64,000 nt of DNA from Rheum nobile (GCA_027886185.1 WOAB01000093.1:5890001-5954000); one strand, 5' to 3'; positions 1 to 10,802 are shown, counted from the stretch's first letter. Numbers and translations: made by a program. Notes: generated by a model not told the origin, from the sequence alone.

Positions 1-53
1 GGCGTGAAGTTCCAGTTATTTCACCGCCCCGCGGTGAGACTGACCGCGACCCG

Positions 54-842
54 ATGGCGAGCCTCAGTAACTTCACCGCGACCCCGCCGCCCCGCGGCAA
101 TGACCACCGCCCCGCGGTGGACGGAGTGCCTCTGAGTGATATCTCACCGCGACCCAACGTCCAAAATTCCAGTTATGCTGATGAGGTCTGGATAGATTCT
201 TGCGGGGTTGAATGGCCGGTAATTTTGGAAGAGGAGTACTTTTTGAGATATGAGGAGGAGTGGAGCGACGATGAAGAGGAGAACCATGACCGCGAAAATA
301 CTCCAGAGACAACCGTTCCTCTCAAAGATGCCCCGGCAGTCCCCGATCCTCTAGAGGCTGCCTATGATGAGTTTGTGTGTCTCAACTCCTTCCCGCTTGT
401 CTCGTTGCAACCCGTCGCACCCTTCCTTGAGGCTTCCCGAGTTACTCAAAGGCTAAAGAACAATGAGAATATCTATGAGGCCTTCAGTGACTGCACAAAA
501 ACCGTTCCCTTGGTCACACTGGCTGCCAGCACCCCTCGCTACAAGGAAATGTTAAAGGTGCTGGGCATGATCAAGAAGAAACCGAAAAGGAAGCACAAGA
601 AGGAGGACTTGATGCAGGTGGCAATTTCTTACATACTGGATACAGGACAAGATAGGCATGCAGGCCCTAAGATGTTGGGTAGGCCATTTCTGAAGATGGC
701 AAGTGCGTTCATGGGTATGCACAACGGTCCACCCACAAAGAAGTGCAGGAGATTGGGGGTCACGCTCAACATAGAGTATACAAAGAGGCATCCCCCTGAT
801 ATGGACCTCAGGAGTTCAGTTGCTGTGAGCAACCCAAGTTGA
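54..842 (+). pseudogene. Athila-type gag-protease relic with protease core deleted
   Basis: A 262-codon open frame. The N-terminal ~35 residues are encoded by GC-rich repeat cassettes (see findings). Residues ~50-175 look like the acidic linker between gag and protease of Athila elements, with the family-type stretch PFLEASRVTQRLKNN. Lys-rich IKKKPKRKHKK follows, and then the frame jumps directly to the protease C-terminal motif ILDTGQDRHAGPKMLGRPF (~195-213). Compared with the copy at 8549-9479, the segment with the catalytic DLGASIN motif and flap is missing, about a hundred residues, apparently in frame. It cannot be an active protease. The ATG at 54 is simply the first in frame; the true upstream start may lie outside the window or the frame may be fortuitous at its 5' end. 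Confidence 0.7.
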
Positions 843-2244
843 GGAGTTGGAGTAGTATGTCAAGCCATGAAAATAACTAAGGCGCTGTCCGGGAGGCAAC
901 CCGAGGTATGTTTTACTTTCTTTGTTTTTCTTTCTTTATTTCTTGCATTAGTTTTGTGTGTTTTTGCTTTGTTTTTGTTCTTGTTTTTTGTCTCCGACTA
1001 ACCTGCAGGAAAGAGACCCATGCCTATTGAAGAAGGTGTTTCCACACCAATGTAAGTCTCTTCTTTCCCTGCACTAAGTCACCCCCCGAAAAAACCTTAA
1101 AAGGGGGGCAAAAAAAAAAAAAAAAAAAAGGTACCCAAGGCCAGCTGTCCAGAGTTCCCCATGGAGATGGTGCGCATCATGTTGTCAAGGAGGAGACATT
1201 CGCCCTACACATTTTTTGACAACGATGATGGCCCTACAATTGACAGCTGAGGAGGAGGAACACTAGAACCCCCATCATGATTACACTTGGGCTCCACCAT
1301 GTGTTCCTAGAAGGCCATGCAACCCTACTATCATTGATATACCACTATTCACCAAAGTGGTTCCCTTTGGTTGCACGGTAGGAGAAGATTACAGAGTTGA
1401 TGAAGACACCCGCCCAACACCAGAGACCTGGGCATTTATTGAGAAGACCGCCAGCGACACCTAAAGTGTCCAAGCAGCTTGGCGACATTTGTGAGTTTTT
1501 TTTTTTTTTTGCTTCTCTCTGTACTTCTATTCTTTTGTCTTTCATTACATTGAGGACAATGCAATGTTTAAGCATGGGGGAGGGTTCTATACTTGTTACG
1601 TCGTTGAGGAGAAAAATGAAGAAGAAAAAAAAAAGAGCCAAAAATTGAAAAAAGGCATACAATAAAAATCCTGGGATAGGTCAAAAACCCGAAAGGACGG
1701 CCTAGGTAATAAGCAGGTGGCTTGGACCAGCATTAGGCTGGGGTAATATGTGGTCAAGAGTGACGTGAGCTTATGTGAGTACATCTATTGAAAAATGAAA
1801 TGAGTGGCTTGGTGAAAACCCGAAAGGGCGCCTTGGCAAAATGAGCGAAAAAGAAGAAGAGTGATTTTAGGATTTCTCATTATTCTTGGCGAGGCGTCAT
1901 AAGAAGAGGAGTTATAAGGAGGATTCGGGTAGGTCACTCTGGAGAGATAAGAAGATAGATGGAAGACTAGGATTAGAATTTTTTCACTCTATGGTGTTTG
2001 GGATAAGCTTGGGGGAAGAACTCTGCTTTCCTTTTAGCTTGGATGTGTGGGGTGTTGAGATTATTGATTGGATGTTGTAGTTTATTGTGCTGGACTTATA
2101 TTGTATTGGCTGCCTGGAGTTTATTGTTGGGTATGATTCTTGGAGGTTGAATTTTCTATGCTTCCTGAAGCCTTGGGGATTGATTGGAGGAGTAGGTTGA
2201 CTTTAGCTTACTCGAGGACGAGCAAGGTTTAAGCATGGGGGATT
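843..2244 (+). other. Non-coding 3' internal region of the Athila-like element
   Basis: No convincing gene. It holds an A-run at about 1111-1129, a T-run near 1499-1510, an internal polypurine tract at 1566-1583 (TTTAAGCATGGGGGAGGG) and the terminal polypurine tract at 2228-2244 (same core, TTTAAGCATGGGGG), preceded by CTCGAGGACGAGCAAGG. The two similar purine tracts about 660 bp apart also occur in the related elements on the minus strand. Short open frames here read low-complexity K/F/S-rich peptides and are not believed. Confidence 0.6.
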
Positions 2245-3630
2245 TGATGAGTGTTATTTTGTAGCACATATCTAAGGGTTATTACCAGGTTTGAGGCGCC
2301 ATTTGGTTGGATTTTATGCACAATCGTGGATTATGGAGTTAGAGTGGAGAAGTGAAGAAATCATGGGATTTATAGAGGTTTGAAGTGTATTGAAGAGTAG
2401 AAGAACAATGTGATGAATTCAAATGGTTTGTTCTCTCTACTCAGATGTCCAAATGAAGTGATTCCAATTCGAGGAGTTAGATCTTGAAGTCTACTGCAAG
2501 TCCTCAAAATATGAGCGCAATCCGAGTTGAGAATCAAGAGTTATGGCATTTTTACTAAAGTGTCACAGAAGCTGAAAAAGGCACCGCCGCCCCGCTGTGG
2601 AAGTCACCGCCCCGCGCCAATAGCCACCGCGACTCGGCGGTGGATCTCAGAGAAGACTGATGCCCCGCGGTGGGCACGTAGCGCCTCGCGGCCAGAAGAC
2701 TTTATTTCCTTATTTTTTGCTATTTCGGATTTCCTTATTTTCTATTATTTTATTTCCTTTGTTATTTTGCATTAGGTTAACTTTATTTTTCCAAAGCCTA
2801 TTTACGATCTTTTTCAGGTCTTATCAAGAGACTAGTTTTCTTTCTGCATCTAGGGTTTCCAACCCATGGAGAGCTAAACACCTTTGTTTCGCTAGACGTT
2901 TGAAGCAATACAGTTGATTCGGTTGTGAGATTTATATTCCTTGTTCTTATTCTTATGTGTGTTGGTTTGATTCTCTTGGTTATATTGATTATTGATTTAT
3001 CATTGTTCTTCATAGTCTGGCCAGCTAGGTTGAGTAATATTTATCAATTGCTAGGATTTGCATATAGGGGTTCCGAGTGCATATCTAGTAGCAAACACAA
3101 TTGTGCGTATAGGGGTTCCGAGCGTACAATTGTGAGTGAGAGTCAGTTGCATGCGAGTATTAATACGTCTTTCTATTTGCATGTATCCTATATCCTTGTG
3201 TGCATTGCTATTGCTTTGTTGGTGGTAAAGTATACCGACAACTGTGAGAATCGGAGGTGCTTTACCATTGGCATAGTAATAAGTCTATTGACAACTGTGA
3301 GAATCGATAGTGCTTAAGATCAGGATGGGAACAACCATAAGAATAGTTAAAGAACTTGGATTGAATAGATTTCAGTGATCAACTTATATCTCTGTATTGT
3401 GGATCTCGTTCTAGTGGAACTACTTTCCCCATCATATTTACTCTTTTTCTAAAGCTTGCATCCTTGTTACTTTGCTTGATAATCAAAACCCCTTTCTTAT
3501 TACTTTTCATGCTTATAAATACTTAGAAAGATCACTTCCTCCCTGTGGATTCGACCCTTACTTGCCCAGACTACTTGTTTAGGTTTGTTAGGATTATTTT
3601 GTTTAAGGTGTCACGACAACAGCCTTATCA
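2245..3630 (+). repeat. 3' LTR of the Athila-like element
   Basis: Starts TGATGAGTGTTATTTTG right after the polypurine tract and ends CAGCCTTATCA. Length 1386 bp. Homologous over its length to the 1366-bp solo LTR at 16624-17989 in the opposite orientation, for example the blocks around 3061-3130 (GGGGTTCCGAG, twice) and 3230-3310 (CAACTGTGAGAATCG, twice). GC-rich cassettes lie at 2587-2672. No clear TATA box identified. Confidence 0.8.
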
Positions 3631-3661
3631 CCCCCCCCCCCCCCCCCCCCCCCCTCTCTCC
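3631..3661. repeat. Poly-C run grading into CT-rich repeat
   Basis: About 24 consecutive C from 3631, directly abutting the LTR end, then a short CTCTCC-type stretch. The flush contact with the LTR terminus is unusual; it could be the target sequence, or a slippage or assembly artefact. Confidence 0.8.
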
Positions 3662-4264
3662 TCTCCTCCCATTGGTTTCAAGGTAAAAAAACCCTTTTTT
3701 CCCTTGTTTGATTGTTAGATCTAGAATAATTTGCACTTGTTTTTGTTAGTTTGTTCTAGTTTCTTTGATTTTTCTTTGCTTGCTAGATTAGTTAAGTTGA
3801 TGATAGTTGCTTCTAGTTTGTTGAATTTTTTGGTTTGCTTGTTTGAGTGCTTTAGGATTTTTTCTATTTTGTTTGATTTTTGGGGTTTGTTAGATAGATT
3901 GACTTGGGGGTTTTATCTATTTGCATGTTGGGTAATTTGATTTTGCGCGGGAAAATTGATCGACTCCACTTGTCTACTCTTTGTCGTTTTCCTGGATCCT
4001 TAACGTCATCAATTACCTAATTTGTTTGTTTTCATAGGCCCTTGGCGGGATAGGCATTATTATTTACTGCTTTAATTAGGCCCTTGGCGGGATTGACTAC
4101 CTTGTGAGTTGTATTGTCTTGTGCCTCGTGTGTTGTTGTCTTGCACTCACAGGTTTTCTTGTAGCGCTCAGATTGTTACAATGTCACCACGTACCGCCGG
4201 CTCTACCCGCACTTCTCGTGCCGCCCTTCCCTGTCCACCGGTCGCCGGCCAGGTTATTTTGGTG
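3662..4264 (+). other. Unresolved leader-like stretch, possibly the 5' end of another retroelement
   Basis: T-rich, intron- or leader-like sequence with a duplicated block, AGGCCCTTGGCGGGAT at about 4038 and 4079. It is followed by an acceptor-like pyrimidine stretch ending CACTCACAG (~4151) and by an ATG at 4181 opening a short frame that reads MSPRTAGSTRTSRAALPCPP and closes soon after joining the antisense Tat protease. I read it as a leader plus gag start from a different element abutting the Tat fragment, but no LTR or primer-binding site was found, so identity is open. Confidence 0.3.
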
Positions 4265-5065
4265 TCAGATGCGCAGAGAACGGAATAAACACCCTACAAC
4301 AACTGCCTTGGAAGTCAACTCGTTGGCTCGACACCGCTGACATGCACGAGCTTGGGTCTGCCCTACATACAGCTTTTCTTCTTTCTGATGGAACGGCGAT
4401 ATGCTTACTTTCTCTTCCTCTAGAACCACAGCTTCCATTCGGTTTCTCACTTCCAGTTCAGCTTCTTCCTCCACGGAGACCAGTGACACGGGATCAGTAC
4501 CTCCAGCTTCCACAACCAGTACTAGGACACAATTCTCGCTTAGAGCCGCTAGGTAATAGGTACGACTCTCTGCGTGTTGCCCTCTTGTTATTCCAACTCC
4601 CACCTGCGTAGGGAATTTTAGAGCGAAATGATATATTGAAACTACAGCCTGGAACTTACATAGGGAGATCCTTCTTAGGATGGCGTTATACACGGATGAG
4701 GACTGAAGCACCAAGAATTCAACCTTCTCGCATCTCCGCGGGCCATCTTCGTCCCCTAGGATCAAATCTAGGGTTATGACTCTGATTGGCTTAACTCGCT
4801 CCCCTACGAAGCCAACCAGCGTACAATCGGTGGGCACTAGGCTCGCGGGGTCTAAGCCCATCTGCACATGGAGCACCAGTGGGTCAGTACTCGGTATCGC
4901 TGTCTCCACGAGGTCTTTTGCGCTGAAAGTCAACTTATGTTCCTGGCGCAGGGGATTTGAGATGCTCATGACTAGCCACCCAAATGGGGGAGATGCATTG
5001 GCAATCCTCCTGCCTTCACGCTTGCTGGGGCCCTTCGGCTCATGTCTTCCTGATATGGTGCCCAC
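4265..5065 (-). pseudogene. Tat-lineage retropepsin-like protease region
   Basis: Open frame of 266 codons. Near the start GTISGRHE, then LTFSAKDLVETAIPSTDPLV, the segment LVGFVGERVKPIRVITLDL, and FLVLQSSSVYNAILRRISL followed by AVVSIYHFALKFPTQVGVG and YYLAAL. This is the familiar order of the protease that follows gag in Tat/Ogre-type Ty3 elements. The catalytic VDTGSSADIL-type stretch expected between DPLVLHVQMG and LVGF is missing: after LHVQMG the frame reads straight into LDPASLVPTDCTLVGF. So the active-site aspartate loop appears deleted. The C-terminal tail (EEEAELEVRNRMEAVVLEEE) leads to a stop where reverse transcriptase should begin. Not functional. Confidence 0.7.
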
Positions 5066-5935
5066 CTGGCCGTCTGGCCGCGGGAAATTCTGACTTGTGT
5101 GCGGGTAAGAGACATGCCGAATAGAAGGGGGCCTCTGCGGGGCAGGACCCGGTCCTGGTGCAGCTCTTCTTCACGGATCCCCATACCCGCGGCACTCCTA
5201 GCCATCTTGCGTGGTAGATTGGTGATAAGAGACAATCTTCCCTCCTGACCTCGCGGGCGGTAGTGGCACATTTGTTTATGGAGGAGGGGGTCTGGACTGC
5301 GGTCTCTGTGGGTATGTTCCCGCCCTCTCGCGGTCATTCAACTCCACCGCGACCAGCTATTTCTCTGGGGCCTTTCCTCGATCGTTGGTTTGATGGCGAT
5401 GGGGCTCCCACGTGCCTGAGTCTCTCTTGTGACCATCATGCTTCCTCCCATTGTTCGCGGGGGGCGCATTCACGGATGATCCCCCTAGCCAACTCCTCTG
5501 CGACTATGTGTTAGTTGGCTTTCTCGAGCAACTTATTGTACGATGTGGGAGGCTTTTTGCACAAGTGGAGCTTACAAGGGCCATTCCTGAGTCCCTGGAT
5601 GAAATCCATTCACGTGACTTTCTCATCAAAATCATGTGCTTGGACCACTTCCGTGGTGAACTACTTCTGTGGTGAACCTTTTCACGAAAGATGAAAGAGA
5701 CTCGCCCTCGCGCTATCGAACATTCATCACCTCTTGCATGTTGAGCTTCCTCTTCTGCGAGCACCCAAAATGTGCCATGAAGGAGTCTGCGAGTTGCTAG
5801 AAGCCATTGATGCTCTTCGCGGGAAGCCTTATCATCCAAGTTAAAGCTGGCCCCGCGAGAGTGTTGGGGAAACATTTGCACATTGTGGGCTCCTCAGCCT
5901 TGCTCATAAGCATTATGTACTGATAATAGGATAAG
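5066..5935 (-). pseudogene. Tat-type gag, C-terminal part, frameshifted
   Basis: Reading the minus strand from 5935: a stretch with MLMSKAEEPTMCKCFPNTL, then AGPA and a shift into a frame around 5504-5881, whose parallel frame gives MNVR and SLSSFVKRF-like residues. This matches the Tat gag core pattern (DAxMCKxFPTTLxGPA ... NVRQxExESLxxFVxRF) known to me. Several frame changes and stops break it. Upstream it resumes on the other side of the nested element, at 10803, but some tens of codons appear to be missing at the junction. Confidence 0.55.
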
Positions 5936-7171
5936 TGATGAGGCTAAAGTCGTGATGCCTATCGAAGTAATCCTCAAAAACCTAACTAATGTAGTAGGGT
6001 AAATAAGGATCGATCCCACATAAAGGTAAGCAATCTTCCTAAGTGCAAAGGTTGTATGCCAATAGTAACAAAAGGGGGGATTTTGGTTTGTATCAAGTAA
6101 TAAAGTAAATTAAAGCAAAAGATGTAATCAATGGATGAGAAGTAAGTTAGCCAGACAAATATCCACACTTCAGTTTGATTGGTTGATCCTAGATTATCTC
6201 CAATTCCTACCATTGAATATTCTTGTCCCGATCTTATGTATATAGACATGTCAACTAGCCCTGAAAATACTTACCATTAAACAATCAAGAAACTATCAAG
6301 ATTCAATCTAAAGGCAGCAGTAAGCATAGGAATTAACCAGGATACATGCAATACTTAACAACCAGTCAGTACTCGACATGTAATCAATTCTCTTCACAAT
6401 AAACATTCAAAACCAGTTCCTGTAAATTGCGGTTGCTACACAAGATAAGGGAATTCAACTAGAAATATCCAAACCCTAGCAATAGACAATCACTAATATC
6501 AACTAGATGATCAGACTAGTCAAATCAGCAAGAATCAATGGGATGAAGCTCAAAGAGAATTAATATAATCAAAGGAAAGGAAATAGAGTTATAATCTCAC
6601 AACCAAATACAAACGAAGGCTTCAATCATCGGACTAAGCAAAGGTTGCTTAGTTCTTCATTGTCTTAAAAGCATAAAACTCTAAGGGAAAAACTGAATGA
6701 TAATTGTTGAATGTTGAATTCTGAAAAAGCTGCTAACTAATGAAAGGTATAAACCTAGCAAACCCTAGTTTCCAAAAGATAGGAAATAATATCCTAAAAG
6801 GAAATAAATGGAATAAAAGAAAAGAAATAAAAAGAAAATAAAATAAACAAAACTCGGACGAAGTAAAATCTCGGATCCGCGTTTGTGAACAGTAGCCGCG
6901 ACCGCGGAAAAGTTCCTGTAGCCTCACTGCTTCTGGCATTGTTCCGCGCCCGCGGAAAATATTCTGTAGTGTCTTCTTCTTCTCGCTTTTGGTCTTCTCT
7001 TGTGGCTTCGCCTCCATCTTCAATATGTCTTCATTTAAGTACTCAAAACAACTAAATCAACACTTCTTCTCCACAACTCCATTCTCCTACATTGTGTCCT
7101 AAGCACACATAAATGGCACCCAAAACTCCGGTAACAACTCCTAGTTACGCACTACAAAGTAGAGCGTATCA
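5936..7171 (-). repeat. 3' LTR of the element at 5936-10802
   Basis: 1236 bp. Aligns by eye along its length with 9548-10802, with scattered substitutions. Two good GC-rich cassettes at 6896 and 6944, plus a weak one at 6877. The sister LTR carries additional cassettes here. Confidence 0.8.
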
Positions 7172-8548
7172 AATTCCTCCATGCTTAGACCTTACTCGTC
7201 CTCGAGTAAGCTAATAGAAACCTACTCCTCCAATGAAATACCCAAGGTCTCAAGAAGCACAGCAAAACTATCTCCACTAAGAACTGCACCTAATCATGAA
7301 TCTCCAAGGCACCAACACATCAACACAACACACAAGCTTAAAGGAAAGCAGAGTACTTCCCCCAAGCTTAACCCGAACACCATAGAGTGAAAGTAACCAT
7401 CTAATCCTAGCCTCCATATATCTTCTTATACCTCCCAGAGTGACCTACCCGAATCCTCCTTATATCATCTCTTCTTATGTCACCATGCCTGGAAAAATAA
7501 GGAAACCTAATAATCATTCTTCTTATTTTCACTCATTTTGCCAAGGCGCCCTTTCGGGTTTTCACCAAGCCACTCATTTCATTTTTCAATAGACGGGCTC
7601 ACAAAAACTCACATCACTCTTGACCTCTTATTACCCCAGCCTAATGCTGGTCCAAGCCACCTGCTTATTGCCTAAGTCGCCCTTTCAGGTTTTCGACTTA
7701 GCCCAGGATTTCTTCTTTTGTCTTTTTTTCTCATATTTTTGACTTTTTCAAAAAAAAAAATTCTCAGACGACTAGCAAGTATAGATCACTCCCCCATGCT
7801 TAATTATTACATTTTCCTCAATGTAATGAAAGACAAAAAGATGAAGCATAGGGAAAAGCAGAAAAGTACTCACACCGTCGCCGAGGTGGCCTGGATGTGA
7901 ATGTCGGGGATGGTGATACATCAGTGAAAGCACAGGTCTCTGGTGTTGCGGCGGTCCTAGTGAAACAAACTCCATGTGCAACCAAATAGATCCACTGTAA
8001 GGTGAAGTGGTACATCAAAGAAACGGGGTTGCATGGGCCTTCAACGAACACAGAAGTGGAGCCCTAATGTAATCGTGTAGCGGGCTCTGGTTTCCTCCTC
8101 TTCAGCTGTCGAATGTCGGGCCATCATCAGTGCCAAATAAAATATCGGGCAATGTCTCCTTCTTGGCAGCATGATGCGCACCATCTCTCATAGAAAAGCT
8201 CGGACAGCTGGGCCGCGATCGCGGTTTTAAGGCCGCGATCGCGGTTTTAAGGCCGCGGTCGCGGAAATCTTCGGATTATTTTTTTTATTTTTATTTTCAG
8301 ATAAGGGGACTTACAGTGGTTAAACCGCGATCGCGGAAAATTTTCCGCGGTCGCGGATTCGCGTCTGGTGCGAATTGAACACCGTCTTTGAATTTTGGCT
8401 TCGAGTCTCCTACCTGCAGGTTAGTCTAAACAAGAAACAACACAATTAAAAACTTGAAACGAAAAGATACGAAAAGAATTACATACCTCGGGTTGTCTCT
8501 CGAGCAGCGCCTTGGTTATTGTTGTGGCTCGACATAGTGCCCTTCAAT
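7172..8548 (-). other. Non-coding 3' internal region with two polypurine tracts
   Basis: Terminal polypurine tract at 7172-7190 (minus strand, core AAGCATGGAGGAATT, one G changed to A) and an internal one at 7789-7805 (minus strand, core AAGCATGGGGGAG). The pentanucleotide site that is hugely expanded in the element at 34259-38805 is only about two units long here (7319-7331). GC-rich cassettes at 8213, 8233, 8253, 8325 and 8345. No gene recognised. Confidence 0.6.
8213..8356. repeat. Five CpG-rich dyad cassettes at 20-bp pitch
   Basis: Copies of CCGCGATCGCGG or CCGCGGTCGCGG start at 8213, 8233, 8253, 8325 and 8345. The first three are joined by the 8-bp spacer TTTTAAGG or a close version. 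Non-coding context in the element at 5936-10802. Confidence 0.9.
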
Positions 8549-9479
8549 TCAGCTTAGGTTGTCCACACCAACCGAAAACTTGGGGATACAATCAGGAGGG
8601 AGTCTCCTTCCATCATCAAAGTTGTATTCGACCCTCACCCCATCAAACTTCATGGGGAGCGAACCACTACTCACATCAATCTTCGTATTCGCCGTTTTCA
8701 TGAACGGCCTACCCAACATCACAGGGGCTGCATGCTTGTCTTGCCCCGTATCCATCACGAAGAAATCCGCAGGGAAAATCAGCTTATCAACCTCTACCAG
8801 AACATCCTGCACGACTCCTTTGGGATACACATAGGACATATCTTGCCAATTGAATTACCGTCCCTGTCTTCTGTAATGGCCCAAGCTCCAAAGATTCGTA
8901 CAGTGAGAGAGGCAGTACATTTATAGATGCACCCAAATCCAGCATGGCTTTATCGAACGTGGTGTCACCTATCTTGCAAGGAATACTGAACATGCCTGGG
9001 TCACTGCACTTCTTGGGCAACCACTTTTGCAGCATAGCGGAGACATTCTCACTCACCTGGACCTTCTTCTTCGCTTTCTCTTTTGACTTCCTCTTAATCG
9101 TGCATAATTCCTTCAAAAATATCGCATAACGAGGAATGCTCTTAACCAGTTTGATCAAAGGAATGTTTACCTCGCAATTGTTGAAGGTCTCAAAGATTTT
9201 CTTGTCATTCTCCGGCCTTCTAGTATCCTTCAGTGCCTCAGGGAAGGGTGTGGGTGGTTTCAGCGAACCGAGCGGAGGGAAATAAGGACGAACGTAATCA
9301 TCTTCGACGTCTGAGGCAAAACCGCGGTCGCGGAATTTCTTCGAAATGTTTAGGCTCGCCAGCGACCAATCCACGGTCGCGGATGTCATTCCGCGGTCGC
9401 GGAATTTCTTCGTAAATCGCCCCGCCTTCAGTGATGCGTCCGCGGTCGCGGTCGTGCATTCCGCGCTCGCGGATTTCAT
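8549..9479 (-). pseudogene. Athila-type gag-protease relic, one frameshift
   Basis: From 9479 down to 8787 an open frame runs through the gag-protease linker (PFPEALKDTRR, IPRYAIFLKELCTIKRK) into the protease: FSIPCKIGDTTFDKAMLDLG, catalytic DLGASINVLPLSLYESL, then TVIQLA. Near 8835 the frame shifts and continues in 8839-8549: YPKGVVQDVLVEVDKLIFPA, DFFVMDTGQD, MLGRPFMKTANTKIDV. The catalytic D-L-G (rather than D-T/S-G) is usual for Athila proteases. Upstream, the N-terminal region is encoded by GC-rich cassettes and reads KKFRDRG twice. No reverse transcriptase follows; non-coding sequence begins at once. Confidence 0.8.
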
Positions 9480-9526
9480 TCTATTGCTCTGGAACTTCCT
9501 TGTCAGTAAACAATCCGCGGTCGCGG
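9322..9526. repeat. Six CpG-rich dyad cassettes inside the gag-protease relic
   Basis: Cassettes start at 9322, 9371, 9391, 9440, 9461 and 9515. The close pairs are 20 and 21 bp apart and the gaps between pairs are 49-54 bp, giving an approximate 70-bp dimer. They lie in the open frame of the minus strand and create the repeated residues FRDRG and SATV. Confidence 0.9.
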
Positions 9527-9547
9527 AAATCCTTCTGTGGCCAAATT

Positions 9548-10802
9548 TGATGAGGCTAAAGTCGTGATGCCTATCAAAGTAAACCTCAAAAACCTAACTA
9601 ATGTAGTAGGGTAGATAAAGATCGATCCCACAAGGAGGTAAGCAATCTTCCTAAGTGCAAAGGTTGTATGCCAATAGTAACAAAAGGGGGGATTTTGGTT
9701 TGTATCAAGTAACAAAGTAAATTAAAGCAAAAGATGTAATCAATGGGTGAGAAGTAACTTAGCCAGACAAATATCGACACTTCAGTTTGATTGGGTGATC
9801 CTAGATTATCTCCAATTCCTACCAATGAATATTCCTGTCCCGATCTTATGTATATAGACAGGTCAACTAGCCTTGAAAATACTTATCATTAAATAATCAA
9901 GAAACTATCAAGATTCAATCTAAAGGCAGCAGTAAGCATAGGAATTAACCAGGATACATGCAATACTTAACAACCAGTCAGTACTCGACATGTAATCAAT
10001 TCTCTTCAGAATAAACATTCACAACCAGTTCCTGTAAATTGCGGTTGCTACACAAGATAAGGGATTTCAACTAGAAATATCCAAACCCTAGCAATAGATA
10101 ATTACTAATATCAACTAGATGATCAGACTAGTCAAATCAGTAAGAATCAATGGGATAAAACTCAAAGAGAATTAATATAATCAAAGGAAAGGAAATAGAG
10201 TTATAATCTCACAACCAAATACAAACGAAGGCTTCAATCGTTGGACTAAGAAAAGGTTGCTTAGTTCTTCATTGTCTTCAAAGCATAAAACTCTAAGGGA
10301 AAAACTGCAACGATAATTGTTGAATGTTGAATTCTAAAAAAGCTGCTAACTAATGAAAGGTATAAACCTAGCAAACCCTAGTTTCCAAAAGGAAATAAAC
10401 GGAATAAAAGAAAAGAAATAAAAATAAAATAAAATAAACAAAACTCGGACGAAGTAAAATCTCGGATCCGCGTCTGTGAACAGTAGCCGCGATCGCGGAT
10501 ATAAATCTGCGACCGTGGAAAAGTTCATGTAGCCTCGCTGCTTCTGGCATTGTTTCGCGCCCGTGGCACTCCTTCTGCACCCACGGGAAAGCTTTTGTAG
10601 TGTCTTCTTCTTCTCGCTTTTGGTCTTCTCTTGTGGCTTCGCCTCCATCTTCAATATGTCTTCATTTAAGTACTCAAAACCACCAAATCAACACTTCTTC
10701 TCCACAACTCCATTCTCCTACATTGTGTCCTAAACACACATAAATGGCACCCTAAACTCCGGTAACAACTCCTAGTTACCCACTACAAAGTAGAGCGTAT
10801 CA
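9548..10802 (-). repeat. 5' LTR of the element at 5936-10802
   Basis: 1255 bp, with the same termini as 5936-7171. It differs by substitutions, small indels and two extra GC-rich cassette units around 10486-10575. The sequence next to it on the minus strand (AATTTGGCCACAG) does not match the tRNA-Asp site seen in the sister family. Confidence 0.8.

Larger units (their letters stand above)
1..3630 (+). mobile_element. Athila-like Ty3 retrotransposon, 5' part outside the window
   Basis: Internal sequence (1-2244) is followed by a polypurine tract (2228-2244) and a complete 3' LTR (2245-3630) with TG...CA ends. The only coding relic is a gag-protease piece at 54-842; no reverse transcriptase or integrase is seen. 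The rest of the internal region resembles the 3' halves of the elements at 5936-10802 and 34259-38805: same order of internal polypurine tract, pyrimidine/purine-rich stretch and terminal polypurine tract. The LTR is the same family as the solo LTR at 16624-17989. The 5' LTR and primer-binding site lie left of the window, so the target-site duplication cannot be tested. The Athila-like assignment comes from the gag-protease linker and protease tail, which match the Athila pattern known to me. Non-autonomous. Confidence 0.8.
5936..10802 (-). mobile_element. Athila-like non-autonomous LTR retrotransposon nested in Tat gag
   Basis: Two homologous LTRs (5936-7171 and 9548-10802), both TGATGAGGC...GCGTATCA in plus orientation, flank 2.4 kb of internal DNA with a gag-protease relic on the minus strand. 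The terminal polypurine tract (minus strand, 7172-7190) is next to the left LTR, which is therefore the 3' LTR. No tRNA-Asp primer site like the one at 37291 is visible next to 9548, so this site is degenerate or lost. Flanks are ATAAG on the left and AGGCA on the right, so there is no target-site duplication, and part of the surrounding Tat gag is missing. Reverse transcriptase and integrase are absent. Confidence 0.8.

Noticed and set aside
8213..9526. GC-rich short repeats as a CRISPR-like array
   Set aside because: Repeats are 12 bp with 8-9-bp spacers, occur in a plant retroelement, and have neither CRISPR unit length nor cas genes.
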